Assembly (NCBI GenBank): GCA_024195265.1
Contig: JAJLRJ010000007.1
Span: 13,583,328 to 13,647,327, forward strand
Source: Dendrophyllia cribrosa
Taxonomy: Eukaryota > Cnidaria > Anthozoa > Scleractinia > Dendrophylliidae
Direction: 5' to 3'
DNA length: 64,000 bases
A program made the translations under genes and the position numbers. This document shows, piece after piece, positions 20,123-31,600 of the stretch; position 1 is the first letter of the stretch; each line of letters starts with the position of its first letter. The notes beneath the pieces are model-generated. The model made no database searches, was not told where the DNA came from, and worked only from the letters and a program-made list of their open reading frames with translations.

Positions 20123-23008
20123 TTGCATCATCATGTTTCTAATTACTACCCGGAGAATCCTGATCTCGCCAAGAGAATTCTATCCGGATTGTATGTCGAC
20201 GACTTGTCATCTGGAGAGGAGGGTGAAGATGAAACGTACAGGTTGTACAAAGAAGTGAAGGCTTGTTTTGCCGCAGGGAACTTTAATCTTAGAAAGTGGG
20301 CGTCGAACAACGAGGAGCTGAACAAACGGATCATCGAGGAAGAAGCCATCGACACACCCACAGTAACCCAGCAAGTCACACAAGAGGATGAGTCATACGC
20401 CAAAATTGCAGTTGGACGTCTGGAGGAAGCCGAAACGACAAAGGAAAGGAAAGTGTTGGGTACGAACTGGAACTTATCGGAAGACAAATTTGTGTTGAAA
20501 CTGGGCAAGGTCACAGAGTTTGCAGAAGGCCTAGAATTAACAAAGCGTAATGTGTTACGCGTGGCAGCGAAGTTCTTTGATCCATTAGGATTCGTTTCGC
20601 CGATCATGTTGAACTTTAAGCTTCTACTTCAAGAACTGTTTGCAGACAAATTTGAGTGGGACTGTGTTCTGCCAGACACGCGCACGAAGCACCTGCAAAA
20701 ATGGCTGCGTGACATCAAGGAAACCCAGGAGATATCCATGGATCGCTATTACTTTACGGAGCAGGGAAGGCGAGTCACGTCAGCGGTTCTACATGGATTT
20801 GGAGATGCATCGAAAAAAGCGTACAGTGCGGTCGTCTATTTGCGTTATGAAACGAACGACGGATTTGCAACGCGATTTGTGGTGTCAAAGAGTCGAGTAG
20901 CGCCGTTAAAACCGTTGTCAATCCCACGACTGGAACTTGTAGCAGCATGGATTCTAGCACGACTGACAGCAGCGGTAAAGGAGGCGCTAGCACCTGTGTT
21001 ACAAATAGAGAGAATTCATTACTGGACTGACAGTCGGGTTGTACTATATTGGATTCAGTCTGGAAAGGACTACAAACAATTTGTACAGAACCGAGTTAAC
21101 GAGATCATGAAGCTAACGAATGGAAGGGACTGGGGACATTGCCCTGGCACAGAGAATCCCGCAGATATTGGATCACGGGGTTGTCTAGCGTCAGAACTAG
21201 AACAGAATGAGTTGTGGTGGCAAGGGCCACGCTGGCTGAGAGAGGCCGAAGAGAACTATCCAAAGGCAGACAAGACGGACAGTACTCCTGAGTTGCCTGC
21301 TGAATGTACACAGGAGATTCGTTCAGTAGTTTTCGCAAGTACAGCGAAGACCATTGACAGCATTGAGGTGGGAAGACTCTCTTGCTTAATAGACTGCCAG
21401 CGCTACAGTAGCTGTTTAAAGCTATTCAGGGTTACAGCTACAGTGAGAAGGTTTGTGCATAACTGCAGAGCCAAACTGCATGGGAAGCAATCAGAGGTCA
21501 TAGAACACAGCCTGTTAGCCACAGAGATAAAAGATGCGGAAAATGCTTGGGTCAAAGAATTGCAGTCAGACATGGAGGCGAAAAGCACCTACAAAGATCT
21601 GGAGAGTCAACTTGGATTGTACAAGGATGACAATAACATCATACGCAGCAGGGGAAGGTTGGGCAATGCAGAGTTAAGCGACGATGCTAAGCATCCGGTA
21701 CTACTCCCAGGAGAAGGGCATATAACCAAGCTGATCGTTCGCGCGTGTCACGAACGCACGTTCCACGGGGGCGTCAAGGACACACTCACGGAGCTCAGAA
21801 CAAAGTACTGGATCCCAAAAGGAAGACAGAGCATCAAGAAGGTGCTGCATAAGTGTGTAACCTGCAAGCGACTGGAAGGCATCTCATTTAAACCACCCGC
21901 GCCTGCAGACCTGCCTGGAGACAGAGTCAAGGAAACACTAGCGTTCACACATGTCGGAGTGGACTTTGCGGGACCGTTATTCGTTAGAACGGATAACAAA
22001 GAGAAGGGAATGACAAAGGTGTATATCTGTTTATTTACATGTGCAACATCGAGGGGGCTACATCTCGAGATTACGCCGGACTTGTCAGTCGCAGCATTTA
22101 TGAGAGCTCTAAGGAGATTCATTGCGAGAAGGGGCATGCCAACATCAATTACATCTGACAATGCAAAAACATTTAAGCGGGCCAATAAGGACATTGGCAA
22201 GTTGTTCCGGCATCCAGCGGTCGCAGAGTACACCGCTAATAAAGGCATCAGTTGGAAGTTCATCCTCGAACGTGCGCCATGGTGGGGCGGATTTTACGAG
22301 AGGATGGTACAGTTGGTGAAGAGGCGGCTTCGCAAGCTTCTAGGAAACGCCAGACTTTCTTACGAAGAACTTCTCACTGTGGTCACGGAGGTGGAGGGAG
22401 TACTTAATTCGCGGCCAATCACTTACGTCTACTCAGATGTATCTGACGACGAGCCGCTGACGCCATCACACCTCATTTTAGGACGGAGGGCATCGAGTTT
22501 GCCAGATCCCAGTGAATCGAGTGACAATGAGGACAGCGGAGCAGCATCACAGAGAATAGCAGATTACCTAAATCGTTTGCTGAAGCAATTCTGGCAAAGG
22601 TGGTCCAAGGAGTATCTGAGAGAGTTAAGGGAGCGTCACCAATGCGGAACAGATAAAGGTCAAGACCGCCGGAAGTTGGCTGTGGGAGAAATAGTCATAG
22701 TCCAGGACGATGGGCTGCCAAGGTCGAAATGGAGGGTCGCGGAAGTGACAGAGTTGCTGCAGAGTCGAGATGGAGAAGTACGAGGCGCTACACTACGAGT
22801 TGTATCGCAGAAAGGAAAAGACAGTGCATTACGCCGACCACTTCAGAAACTGTACCCTTTGGAGATCACAGTAGCGGACGGACAGCGGGCGAGGCCCAGG
22901 CAAGCGAACCCACAACCGGTGATCGTGGCGGATAGACCACCACGCAGAACAGCAGCAGCAAATGCGGCAGATGCTATTAGGAGACTTACTGTTGACCAGG
23001 CAGTCTAG
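20123..23008 (+). CDS. BEL/Pao pol: RT C-terminus, RNase H, integrase
   Basis: A 961-codon frame whose true homology starts a few codons before the first Met. In order: the RT catalytic YVDDL (about residues 25-29), a Peptidase_A17-type region with KPLSIPRLELVAAW, RNase H-like residues (WTDSRVVLYWI), an integrase zinc finger (HERTFHGG ... CVTC), and an integrase core with the D-D-E triad in VDFAG, TSDNAKTF and GFYERM. A DUF5641-type tail follows (LTPSHLILGR, FWQRW). It ends about 20 bases before the 3' LTR. The frame is intact over its whole length. It makes and inserts element DNA in the nucleus, if the upstream frame breaks are real errors or are bypassed. Confidence 0.9.
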   Translation: MHHHVSNYYPENPDLAKRILSGLYVDDLSSGEEGEDETYRLYKEVKACFAAGNFNLRKWASNNEELNKRIIEEEAIDTPTVTQQVTQEDESYAKIAVGRLEEAETTKERKVLGTNWNLSEDKFVLKLGKVTEFAEGLELTKRNVLRVAAKFFDPLGFVSPIMLNFKLLLQELFADKFEWDCVLPDTRTKHLQKWLRDIKETQEISMDRYYFTEQGRRVTSAVLHGFGDASKKAYSAVVYLRYETNDGFATRFVVSKSRVAPLKPLSIPRLELVAAWILARLTAAVKEALAPVLQIERIHYWTDSRVVLYWIQSGKDYKQFVQNRVNEIMKLTNGRDWGHCPGTENPADIGSRGCLASELEQNELWWQGPRWLREAEENYPKADKTDSTPELPAECTQEIRSVVFASTAKTIDSIEVGRLSCLIDCQRYSSCLKLFRVTATVRRFVHNCRAKLHGKQSEVIEHSLLATEIKDAENAWVKELQSDMEAKSTYKDLESQLGLYKDDNNIIRSRGRLGNAELSDDAKHPVLLPGEGHITKLIVRACHERTFHGGVKDTLTELRTKYWIPKGRQSIKKVLHKCVTCKRLEGISFKPPAPADLPGDRVKETLAFTHVGVDFAGPLFVRTDNKEKGMTKVYICLFTCATSRGLHLEITPDLSVAAFMRALRRFIARRGMPTSITSDNAKTFKRANKDIGKLFRHPAVAEYTANKGISWKFILERAPWWGGFYERMVQLVKRRLRKLLGNARLSYEELLTVVTEVEGVLNSRPITYVYSDVSDDEPLTPSHLILGRRASSLPDPSESSDNEDSGAASQRIADYLNRLLKQFWQRWSKEYLRELRERHQCGTDKGQDRRKLAVGEIVIVQDDGLPRSKWRVAEVTELLQSRDGEVRGATLRVVSQKGKDSALRRPLQKLYPLEITVADGQRARPRQANPQPVIVADRPPRRTAAANAADAIRRLTVDQAV

Positions 23009-23017
23009 ACAGCTGGT

Positions 23018-23028
23018 CAAGGGGGGAG
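23018..23028 (+). promoter_or_regulatory. polypurine tract of the BEL/Pao element
   Basis: caaggggggag lies directly against the 3' LTR start TGTG. This is the usual site for plus-strand DNA priming. Confidence 0.8.
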
Positions 23029-23476
23029 TGTGAAGAACAGTTATTAGTGACATTTGACCCCCACGGGGGGAGCGCGTGACTTGACCACTCAAGCGGATCG
23101 ATGTTATGTAACATTTAATATTACTGAGACAAGAACACGTGTGAACTATTTTTAGAAAGAGGACTTGTGTGCGTGAGAGTTTTGAGGAGATATACGGAAT
23201 ACGGTTCGGTACGGTGCTAAATTATGTGTTGAATCTTTACGGTCGGATTTACGGAGTTTTATACACGCATCGGAATTATATGTCACAGAGTATTGTAAAT
23301 GTTTAGTTGTGTTATGTTCTGTAAACATTGAGATTATTTGGATGATCGTGATTACAAGTGATTTATTCAAAGATCAAGAGTTGTGCGGATTGTTGTGTTT
23401 ATGGAACATCACCATATTTGAGAAACGCTGGGAAAATCATTGGGCTATAAGGTCGGCCTTATAGATAATTCTTACA
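23029..23476 (+). repeat. 3' LTR of the BEL/Pao element
   Basis: 448 bases, matching the 5' LTR except at two positions. It is followed by the target duplication gtgac. Confidence 0.95.
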
Positions 23477-23531
23477 GTGACAGTGTCCCTTTAAGTATAA
23501 AGATAAGCCATGCCACTTGGCAACTTGTGCC

Positions 23532-23845
23532 CAACCTCGTTCCCAGTACCTTCTCCGCTGTCAAAATGGCGGGGTGGCCGTAGAAACCGGTACCCCGGAT
23601 CATCCTAAAATCTTGAAGCATTGTGGCGCGTAAAACATGACGGACCATAAAAAAATGTCTTCGTTTCGTTCGAACAACGATTCAGATTGACAGGAAATTA
23701 ACACGGCTGCCAATCGCTGAATGGAACCGAAAATTCCTCTTCACCTTGTGTCACGTAACAAAATTCTCTACGATAGTACACTTGGAGTATTTGGCAACCT
23801 TGTCCCGCCATTTTGAAAACGGATAAAGCCCTGGGAACGAGGTCG
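23532..23845. mobile_element. MITE with 9-bp target duplication (Mutator-like)
   Basis: Ends aacctcgttcccag and ctgggaacgaggt with acttgtgcc on both sides (23523-23531, 23846-23854). A 9-base duplication suggests Mutator-like mobilisation. The 60-codon minus-strand frame across it has no domain. Confidence 0.75.
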
Positions 23846-23859
23846 ACTTGTGCCAGGAG

Positions 23860-24840
23860 TGAATGACCAATATTAGTCAATATTGGTCAGTACTGGGAGA
23901 CAGGAGTTTCCGACTGAATTACAATGATTCTATACATATTTCATCAGTGACATTTCTGCTGATGTTGCCCGAAAGCTCTCTTATAGAAAGCAATGGTTGC
24001 CCGTCCGTTTGCAGGGCTGGCCAGAGCCGATCAATTCTGACGTCACTTGGAATGTGTTTCTGAACTCGTCGATATTGACATAAGCTCCCTAGGTGACAAA
24101 GAAAAAGAGATGCATTTCTCAAACTCATTAATAATTCATGAAGAAAATACCAAAGAAATTAATGTTTAATGAGTGTTTGGAAATCAGATGAAACACTCCT
24201 CATTTTTGCATCCTTAATTTCTCCTTCTAAAATCATTTTGTTTGAGAAGTAATATCAAATTTCATCACAAAATCAAACACCTCGAAGTTCGTCAAAAATA
24301 CTCCGCTGCGCGTCATATTTTCAACTCGCTTCTCAGTGTTTGATCTTGTGATGAAACACTGTCTCTTATGTTTGATATATTACGAGAAAGATGCATTGAA
24401 ACGAGTCAAAATTGGCGTAGGGCCTGGAACTAGTAGGAAGGTGCAAATGGTGACACAAATGGCTTACGGCAGTGATACTTTGAGCATGCGCAATGATCCT
24501 ACAATCTCGGACGAAATAAAAAGAGAAATAACACCTCCCCTAACCCCGATTCAAAGATGGATTCACGCGAAAACCAAAACGCGCCATTTTCCCATCACTG
24601 AACTGGGGGAATTTCCAAGATTGTAGCTCTATGTAAACGGCCTCGGGAGCCTCAGGGTATCTTCGCGTCCACCCGCCGAATTGAAAAGTACTCTGCCATC
24701 TTGCTTTGCAACCACGCCGAACTTAAAGTTTTCATGTAAACCCGATGAAAAGTTGATCCTGGAAGCCGCATTTTTGCATGTAAACTAAATGAACCTTCTA
24801 GGATCATCCTCTTTCCATGTTAATAGGGCCTAAGATAACA
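23860..24840. other. no recognisable exon; repeat-like sequence
   Basis: It contains caaatttcatcacaaaatca-type and tgtttgatcttgtgatgaaa words in inverted arrangement (24250-24350), typical of an old dispersed repeat. The final exon of the dioxygenase gene should lie below 24850 but was not found here. Confidence 0.4.
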
Positions 24841-24849
24841 CCAACATAC

Positions 24850-24954
24850 CTTTAGGAACCGGACTCCACCGTTTAATTTAAATGAATTTCGTCCATGAAG
24901 TACACGGCGGTTGTTAAAACAAACTAAGTCTCCTGGCTCTAAGGGCACTGTTTT
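24850..24954 (-). CDS. dioxygenase exon with distal His and Arg
   Basis: 35 codons, phase 0 at both ends, acceptor tcactag and donor gtatgt. It reads VPLEPGDLVCFNNRRVLHGR, the conserved strand carrying the third iron ligand (His) and the 2-oxoglutarate-binding Arg. A further exon must follow because no stop is reached. Confidence 0.85.
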
Positions 24955-27900
24955 CTAGTGATTAAATGGATAAAGCTGTTAGATATTGGGTAACAAACTA
25001 CAAGGAGACACCAGCACCATGTCTTTGAACAGTACGTGACCAGGCAGTCACGCAAACTTTATTGATGAGTGACCAGGCAGTCACGCAACCTTCATTGATG
25101 AGTACAAATAAATGTTGAGCCACGTAGCACTGGTGATACAAACAAGGAATCAGAGAATTAACTCTGTGTAAATTATAGTGCTAAAGTAAACCCATAAATT
25201 TACCTACTGTAAATTTATGGGTTTACTTTAGCACTATAATTTACACACAGTTAATTCTCTGATTCCTTGTTTGTATCACCAGTGCTACGTGGCTCAACAT
25301 TTATTTGTACCCTTCACATTCTCATTGCCACGAATTACCACCTTACATTTCCCACGATCTGCTCCCGTACGACCTCGGTGCTCAAGCGGTAGAGCGACGG
25401 AAGATCTAATCCGGAGGTCGTGGGTTCGAATCCCACCGAGGTCAAAGATTTTTTTCTTTCCCTCGTGTGGTCCCTCATTTCCTTACTAGGGTTAACGCTC
25501 AGTACAGGGAAATTTATGGGTTTACTTTAGCACTATAAATTTACACAGAGTTAATTCTCTGATTCCTTCTTCACTGATGAGTGACCAGCTCGTCAGGCAA
25601 TCATAACATGTTTCCATACCTTAATTGGAGATTCATCAAGCAGCTTTGTGAACCTCCTGTAAGCTTTAAAATAAGGCTCAACATCTTCCTGTAAGGGAAC
25701 AAACGAGAACTTCCACTTTCTAAGGCTTAGTTTAATGTGGTCAAATGCATAAACAGATGTCTCCCCAAAGAAGACCTGGGCTCGATTTCCGGAGAAGGAA
25801 GAAAACTGCCGGACTCCCTCCAACGGCTTAAATTGACCCTAAAAGAGACCACGGAAAGAAAACGATGCCTGACAAGACAGGTAAAAACTGAAAATCTCGG
25901 GCGAACCAGTTTCTAGTGCACGGATCTCTACATTGGCTGTTCTTGATGTAAAATATTCAAACTGGAGTTCAGCGACATTCAAAACAACCACAACTGGCTG
26001 AGGTTATGGTTTTTAGGCCCGGGGGAGACACCCATATATATTTGACGGGGGGGGGGGGTGACCATAAAAAATAATCAAAGAACCCCTTCAACGTACCAAA
26101 AACCCTTTTAATGGTTGTGGCTCACATAATAATTAATAATTAATTTTTAACTCATCAATTTTTAACCCTACAAAGAGGTACATTTTTGAAAAACGTTACT
26201 GACAGTGATCATTTCGATTCCAACAGCTTAGTGGTCCAAACCACGAATTTTATCCCTGACGGGAAAGACGATCACCCCGTCACTTTTATACGGGAGTACC
26301 CCCGGGGGGGGGAGGGGTTAGATTTTCAAATCTTTACTTTTTATACGATGTGTTTAATTGCAATTGACAGAACGGTCAATGATTAAAAGGTCAAGGTGAA
26401 GTTGTAGGTTTAAAATTTACCAACTTTCTTTCCTTCGTACACAGAACACTCTCTCCTAGCAGTATGCAAGACACATGAACGCAATAGCTTAGTTGCACGA
26501 CGCTATCTTATAATTGGAGATGTTTGAATGGATTTTAAAACACTGTTTCAACTCTCATACCTTTGTTGCTATCCATCCTAACCATAACAAAACTTGCAAC
26601 AAATACTAATCTTAACGTCGCCTTACATGCCGTGATAAGACCACTCAACCACGAAATGGCCCATGCTTACCTCTGGTACACACAAGGGACCTTCAAAAGC
26701 GGGCGACCAGTTGACAGCCACAATCTACGGGAAGGAAAGGCAGACAGCTGATTCATTAATTGATAGGACCAGTCCCAGTCCCTAGGTTGACTTCCTTTAC
26801 CACGCAAAAATGCAAAGTACGCGCACGGGCCTGGGAACAGGTATTTGTTGACGTCATGAACTGATGCAAAAGAAAGGGTCAGCGGGTTTAGGGTTCTCAG
26901 TTATTAATTACCTATTCTATCTACAATAAGCAACAATATTGTTGATACCTCACCACCCCCCTTATTCCCAACCCCGCAACCCCGGGGCCGAACATTTTCT
27001 TCAGTCTCCCTTGTTCACTCGTGTGCGACTTTACTTACACTGGGCACTGAAAGGGGTAAGTTATTGGCGAGGTATGAAAATAGAGCGGTTTTAAATTGAG
27101 TGTCGAAAGTAATTTCGCAATTGCTTCGGTTTTGCATTGCTACGGTTTGTGATTGGCTAAAAAATCTCGCGCCACTTACTCGACCAACCAGAAGTAAAAC
27201 CAAAATCAATCGTGACTTGCCTGTACGCGTTTCTCCGCGCTTGGCGACGGCTACATGTATTTGCTTCGAGCTCTGATTGGTTCACTGGATTGTCTGCGTT
27301 TGTTGTGATTGGTCAGAGTAATTACTTTGGTTTTTGGTTTTGGTTTTACGACACTCAAATGTAAACCGCTCCGCTCTGCATGTATGTATATGTTGTGGTT
27401 TAAATTTTTCTTTGGTTTAAAAATTTTCAAACCAGTTTAATTTTTCTTTTCCTTTGTCTCAAATTCATTATCATATTCTGAGACAAAGGAAAACAAAAAT
27501 TAAACTGGTTTAAAGAATTTTAAACCAAAGAATTTGAACCACAACATATACATGTACAGAGTAAACATGTTATATTTCTTGGCATGCACACCTCCTTTTC
27601 TGGATTGAGAACAATATGTGGTCTCTTGTAAACTAGCTTGACTGGATAATCCCTGGGATACAAAAAAAAAGAATGAAAGAAAGAAATATGAGAACATTTT
27701 TTCCATGCACTGTTGGTTTTTTTGTGTTAAACGTTTAATCCGTCTTTACTGCTGATGATGAAGAAATGAATCAATACCTTTCAAAGTGTATTTTTTGAAA
27801 TGTTCCTGGTATGCGCACAAGATTGTCGAAGTCATCAGGAAACTGTTTTCTTAATTCCTCAGCTACATGAAAAGCGTCCAAGAACAAACTCTCTCCTCCT

Positions 27901-28582
27901 TCCACCTCTGGATTAAATCTACACGCAAACAGGAAAAAGAAAAAAAAATAGTGAATACAAAAAGGCAACAACAGCCTGATTTTCTTAAAGCTTAATAAAT
28001 GTACAATGGCTCTATGTCTTTACTAGGAATAAGTGTCTCGCAGAGCCTCGCGAGTAAAGTAAGTCTTCACAAAAGGTTGAAAGTCCGACGCACTAACCAT
28101 TGGACCACCGCTCCTCCTCAGGGGAGGGTGCACGGCAAATTTAGCGACGGGGGAAGGGAGAGATGGGATTTCTGGTTGGGTTGCATGGCCATGAGCAATG
28201 AGAAATAGAACACAAACCGCGGTGATAAACATATTGAACTTATTCGTTTTTGATAAAAATTGACGTTTCGTATGCTACTACATACATTTTCAAAAGTGTC
28301 CGTTACAATGTTGAAAACTATACTTATATAGTATTGAAAAGGGACTCGGACCGAGATTAAGTACAAAACTTAACAGTTGATCTACAAAAAGAAACAGCTA
28401 ATTAATAAAGCATCAGCTTCTCGCTGCTGACGTTTGCATTAAAAGCTGGCTTCAGTTCTTGTATAAACAATGTTTCTTTGATTTTACAGTGGAAATCAGT
28501 TTTGCCCGACGCTAAGATATCAAAATGATCCCACTTGATGGAATGTCCAGTGGTGTTGACATGGTCAGCAATGGCTGATGTC

Positions 28583-28618
<36 letters not shown>

Positions 28619-31600
28619 ACTGCCTATAATGGGCTATACGGGGATGCTCTGCCCGAAAGGGGTACCTTTTTGAGGCTGGAGGTATATGAAAGGGTCGGGA
28701 TTTCACGAGTTGAAGTATGTGAAAGGGTAGGGATTTCACGAAGAATAGGAAATGGTAGCGAAAACACGAGTTGAAGCATAAAAAAGGTAGGGAAAACTGC
28801 AATTTAAGTATTATGAAAAGGGCCTTTCAAAATATATCAAACAGACACATGCAAAGGCTATATGAAGAGGGTACCATTTTCAACGAAAGGTGTATGAAAG
28901 GGGTACCATTTACAATGAAAGGTATGTGAAAGGGGCACCTTTTCTGTCAAAAACGGTATATGAAAGGGTAAGGGTTTGGACCTTGGGGCGGAGCATCCCC
29001 GTACAAAACTTTGTTGAGTACCCCCCCCGGGTGATGTGCGGTATTGCTTAGCGAGGGCCTTAAAATGCTCAGTTTTTCTATCATGAAGACGTCGTTTAGT
29101 TTTACCAATGTAAAATTCTTCACAGTCCCAACAACTGGCTTGGTAAATAACATTATACTGTTGAGAACGATTCAAGCGGTCCTTGTACGGGAAGAAAGAT
29201 TTGATGCGGCAAGTGTTTTGAAAAATAATTTTAAGGCTGACACAAGAGTAAAAATTGTATTCACAAGATTTAAGACGTTTAGAGATTTGGTTGCTATGTA
29301 AACCTAATAAGGTAGCAGAATAATAATATCCTTCTTAGGAACAGTGGAGACATGGTTGTTTGACTTGTTGTTGTTGTTGAGCAATGGCCCCAAAATTTCA
29401 AGTTGAGACATTCTCGTTCCCAGTCGCTTCTATCAAAGAAGGGCAGTGAAAGCAGTGACAGACGATTCCCCAATAATCCAATTTTTTTTTTACCTTTCTT
29501 GCTTCTATTACCGAAGACAAGTATTCAACCCAAAATTATGTAATGACCATTGAAAGGGGTCTATTACTTAAAGCATTCTTGTTCCTCATCACTTTTGATT
29601 TTTAAAGTTTGTTAACATAAATTTATAATATTGTATGAAAGTTAACGATTAGAAGTAAAACAATTGAAAGTTCAAAGAAATATTAAAGAAAGAAACCAGA
29701 TTCACCACAAGGCCAAAAATCGTTCGTTTCCGCGCACGAATATTAAAATTGAAAATCAAATTTGCCATACTGGGGCCATACTGGGGCCATACTGGGGCTA
29801 TACTGGTGCCATACTGGTGCCATACTGGGGCCATACTGGTGAAATTTTGAGTATTTTTTGCCGTTTTTTTGTCTCTTTAGTTCGTATTTTTCTTCTTTAA
29901 TCATTTTTGGCGATTTTTTTCTTTCTATTTCAAGATTATAAAGCAAGCTCCTGGCCATAGTCATGAAAACACTGGAGGGAGCAGCAGAGAGGGAGCAGCA
30001 GGGAGGGAGCTGCAGGGAGGGAGCAGCAGGGATGGAGCAGCAAGGAAGGAGCAGCAGGTAGGGAGCAGCAGGGAGGGAGCACCAGGGAGGAAGCAGCAGG
30101 GAGGAAGCAGCAGGGAGGGAGCAGCAGGGAGAGAGCAGCAGGGAGGGAGCAGCAGGGAGGGAGCAGCAGGGAGGGAGCAGCAGGGAGGGAGCAGCAGGGA
30201 GGGAGCAGTAGGGAGGGAGCAGCAGGGAGGGAGCAGTAGGGAGGAAGCAGTAGGGAGGGAGCAGTAGGGAGGGAGCAGCAGGGATGGCGCAGTGGCGAGA
30301 GCACTCGCCTCGAACCAATGTGGCCTGGGTTCAATTCTCGGACTCAACGTCATATGCGGGTTGAGTTTGTTGTTAGTTCTCATTCTTGCTCCAAGGGGTT
30401 TTTCTCCTGGTACTCTGGTTTTTCCTCCTCCTCAAAAACTAACTTTTCTTAATTCCAAATCGACCTGGAAAGGAGGAAGGTTAATTAGGGAGGGCCACCC
30501 TAATTAACCTAGAGAGAGCTTGGTGCCACCCTCTTTAAAGTGTATATGAAGTGAAATTTCACTACCATTTTTTTTCAGTAATCTGGAAAAAGTTGTTGTA
30601 AGAATTATTTTGATGGGTAAATAAGTCACTTGAAGTGGCGGATACATACTTTAACAAGTGACGCAAGTTGGGCATATTAGACAAGGACCTGGGCTCTAGT
30701 GACGTCATTAGTGTGTTTACAACTGAGCGCGTCACTCTTTTTACAGTGGAGTTTTGGCAACTTGTGGAATGATTATTTCGACTGAATATGGCTGAAAGCC
30801 ATGAGTATTTTAGCTCCGGGTTCATCTTCTCCGCAAGTGTTTTGTTGTTTGATCTTCTGATCGAACACATGAATGACGTCACAATTACCTTTTTGGCCGC
30901 TCTCAAAATGTCGCAAATTTCAGGCCCTGGTGGGAGTTTTCAAACCGCTAAAAATAGTGGGAGACAGCGTGGTCGAGTGGTTAGGGCGCCGGACGTGAAA
31001 TCCGGAGGTCCCGAGTTCAAGTCCCGCTCTGACCACTAGCTGGAGTTGTTTCACGGTAGACCGGAGTTCAACTCCTCTGCTACGCTTGTAATATAGCCAA
31101 CTGGTTTGCCTCCTGCCAGTTGGGATTTTTAAAAATGTTGTGTTTAATTTGAATGCTCTGTCCCACTAGCACTTGTGCTATAAACACTGAGGAGGGTAAA
31201 TAAAGGATATTTATTAAGTGGATCTTCTTTGCGCAAAAGAGGAAAATGACTGAAAGTGAAATAAAGGTGACATAAACAACATAAAATCCTAAAACAAAAC
31301 ATATTTTGAATTGAGGGCCACAAAACATATTTTGAATTGAGGGCCACAAGTCTGTTAGTGTTTTTCACTATTGAGTGTCACCCTCTTTAAATAAAGTGTA
31401 CTACTACACTGAGGAGGGTAAATAAAGGATATTTATTTAGTGGATCTTCTTTGCGCAAAAGAGGAAAATGACTGAAAGTGAAGTAAAGGTGACATAAACA
31501 ACATAAAATCCTAAAACAAAACAGTAGTGAAATTTCACTTCATGTACATTATTAAACACAATATATTAGTCAAGACACTATATCCCCATAATACCTCAAG

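Larger units (their letters stand above)
16963..23476 (+). mobile_element. BEL/Pao LTR retrotransposon, nearly intact
   Basis: A 6.5-kb element in the order LTR, primer site, gag-protease, reverse transcriptase-RNase H-integrase, purine tract, LTR. The 5-base word gtgac flanks both ends (16958-16962, 23477-23481). The two 448-base LTRs differ at two positions that I can see, pointing to a recent insertion. The domain order (DUF1759-type gag, zinc knuckles, aspartic protease, RT, Peptidase_A17-type region, H2C2 integrase, DUF5641-type tail) is diagnostic of BEL/Pao. There is no env-like frame. Two single-base frame changes (near 19500 and near 20107) break what is normally one long frame. They could be genuine mutations, assembly errors in short homopolymers or, for the first, translational frameshifting. 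Confidence 0.95.

Noticed and set aside
25371..25443. Functional tRNA gene
   Set aside because: The anticodon loop has eight bases, the anticodon stem has a mismatch and the sequence sits in a repeated unit, so only a tRNA-like call is made.
29743..30383. Three overlapping long minus-strand frames rich in Leu, Pro, Cys, Ser
   Set aside because: They are translations of a 14-base repeat. Any unit length not divisible by three gives the same peptide in all frames.
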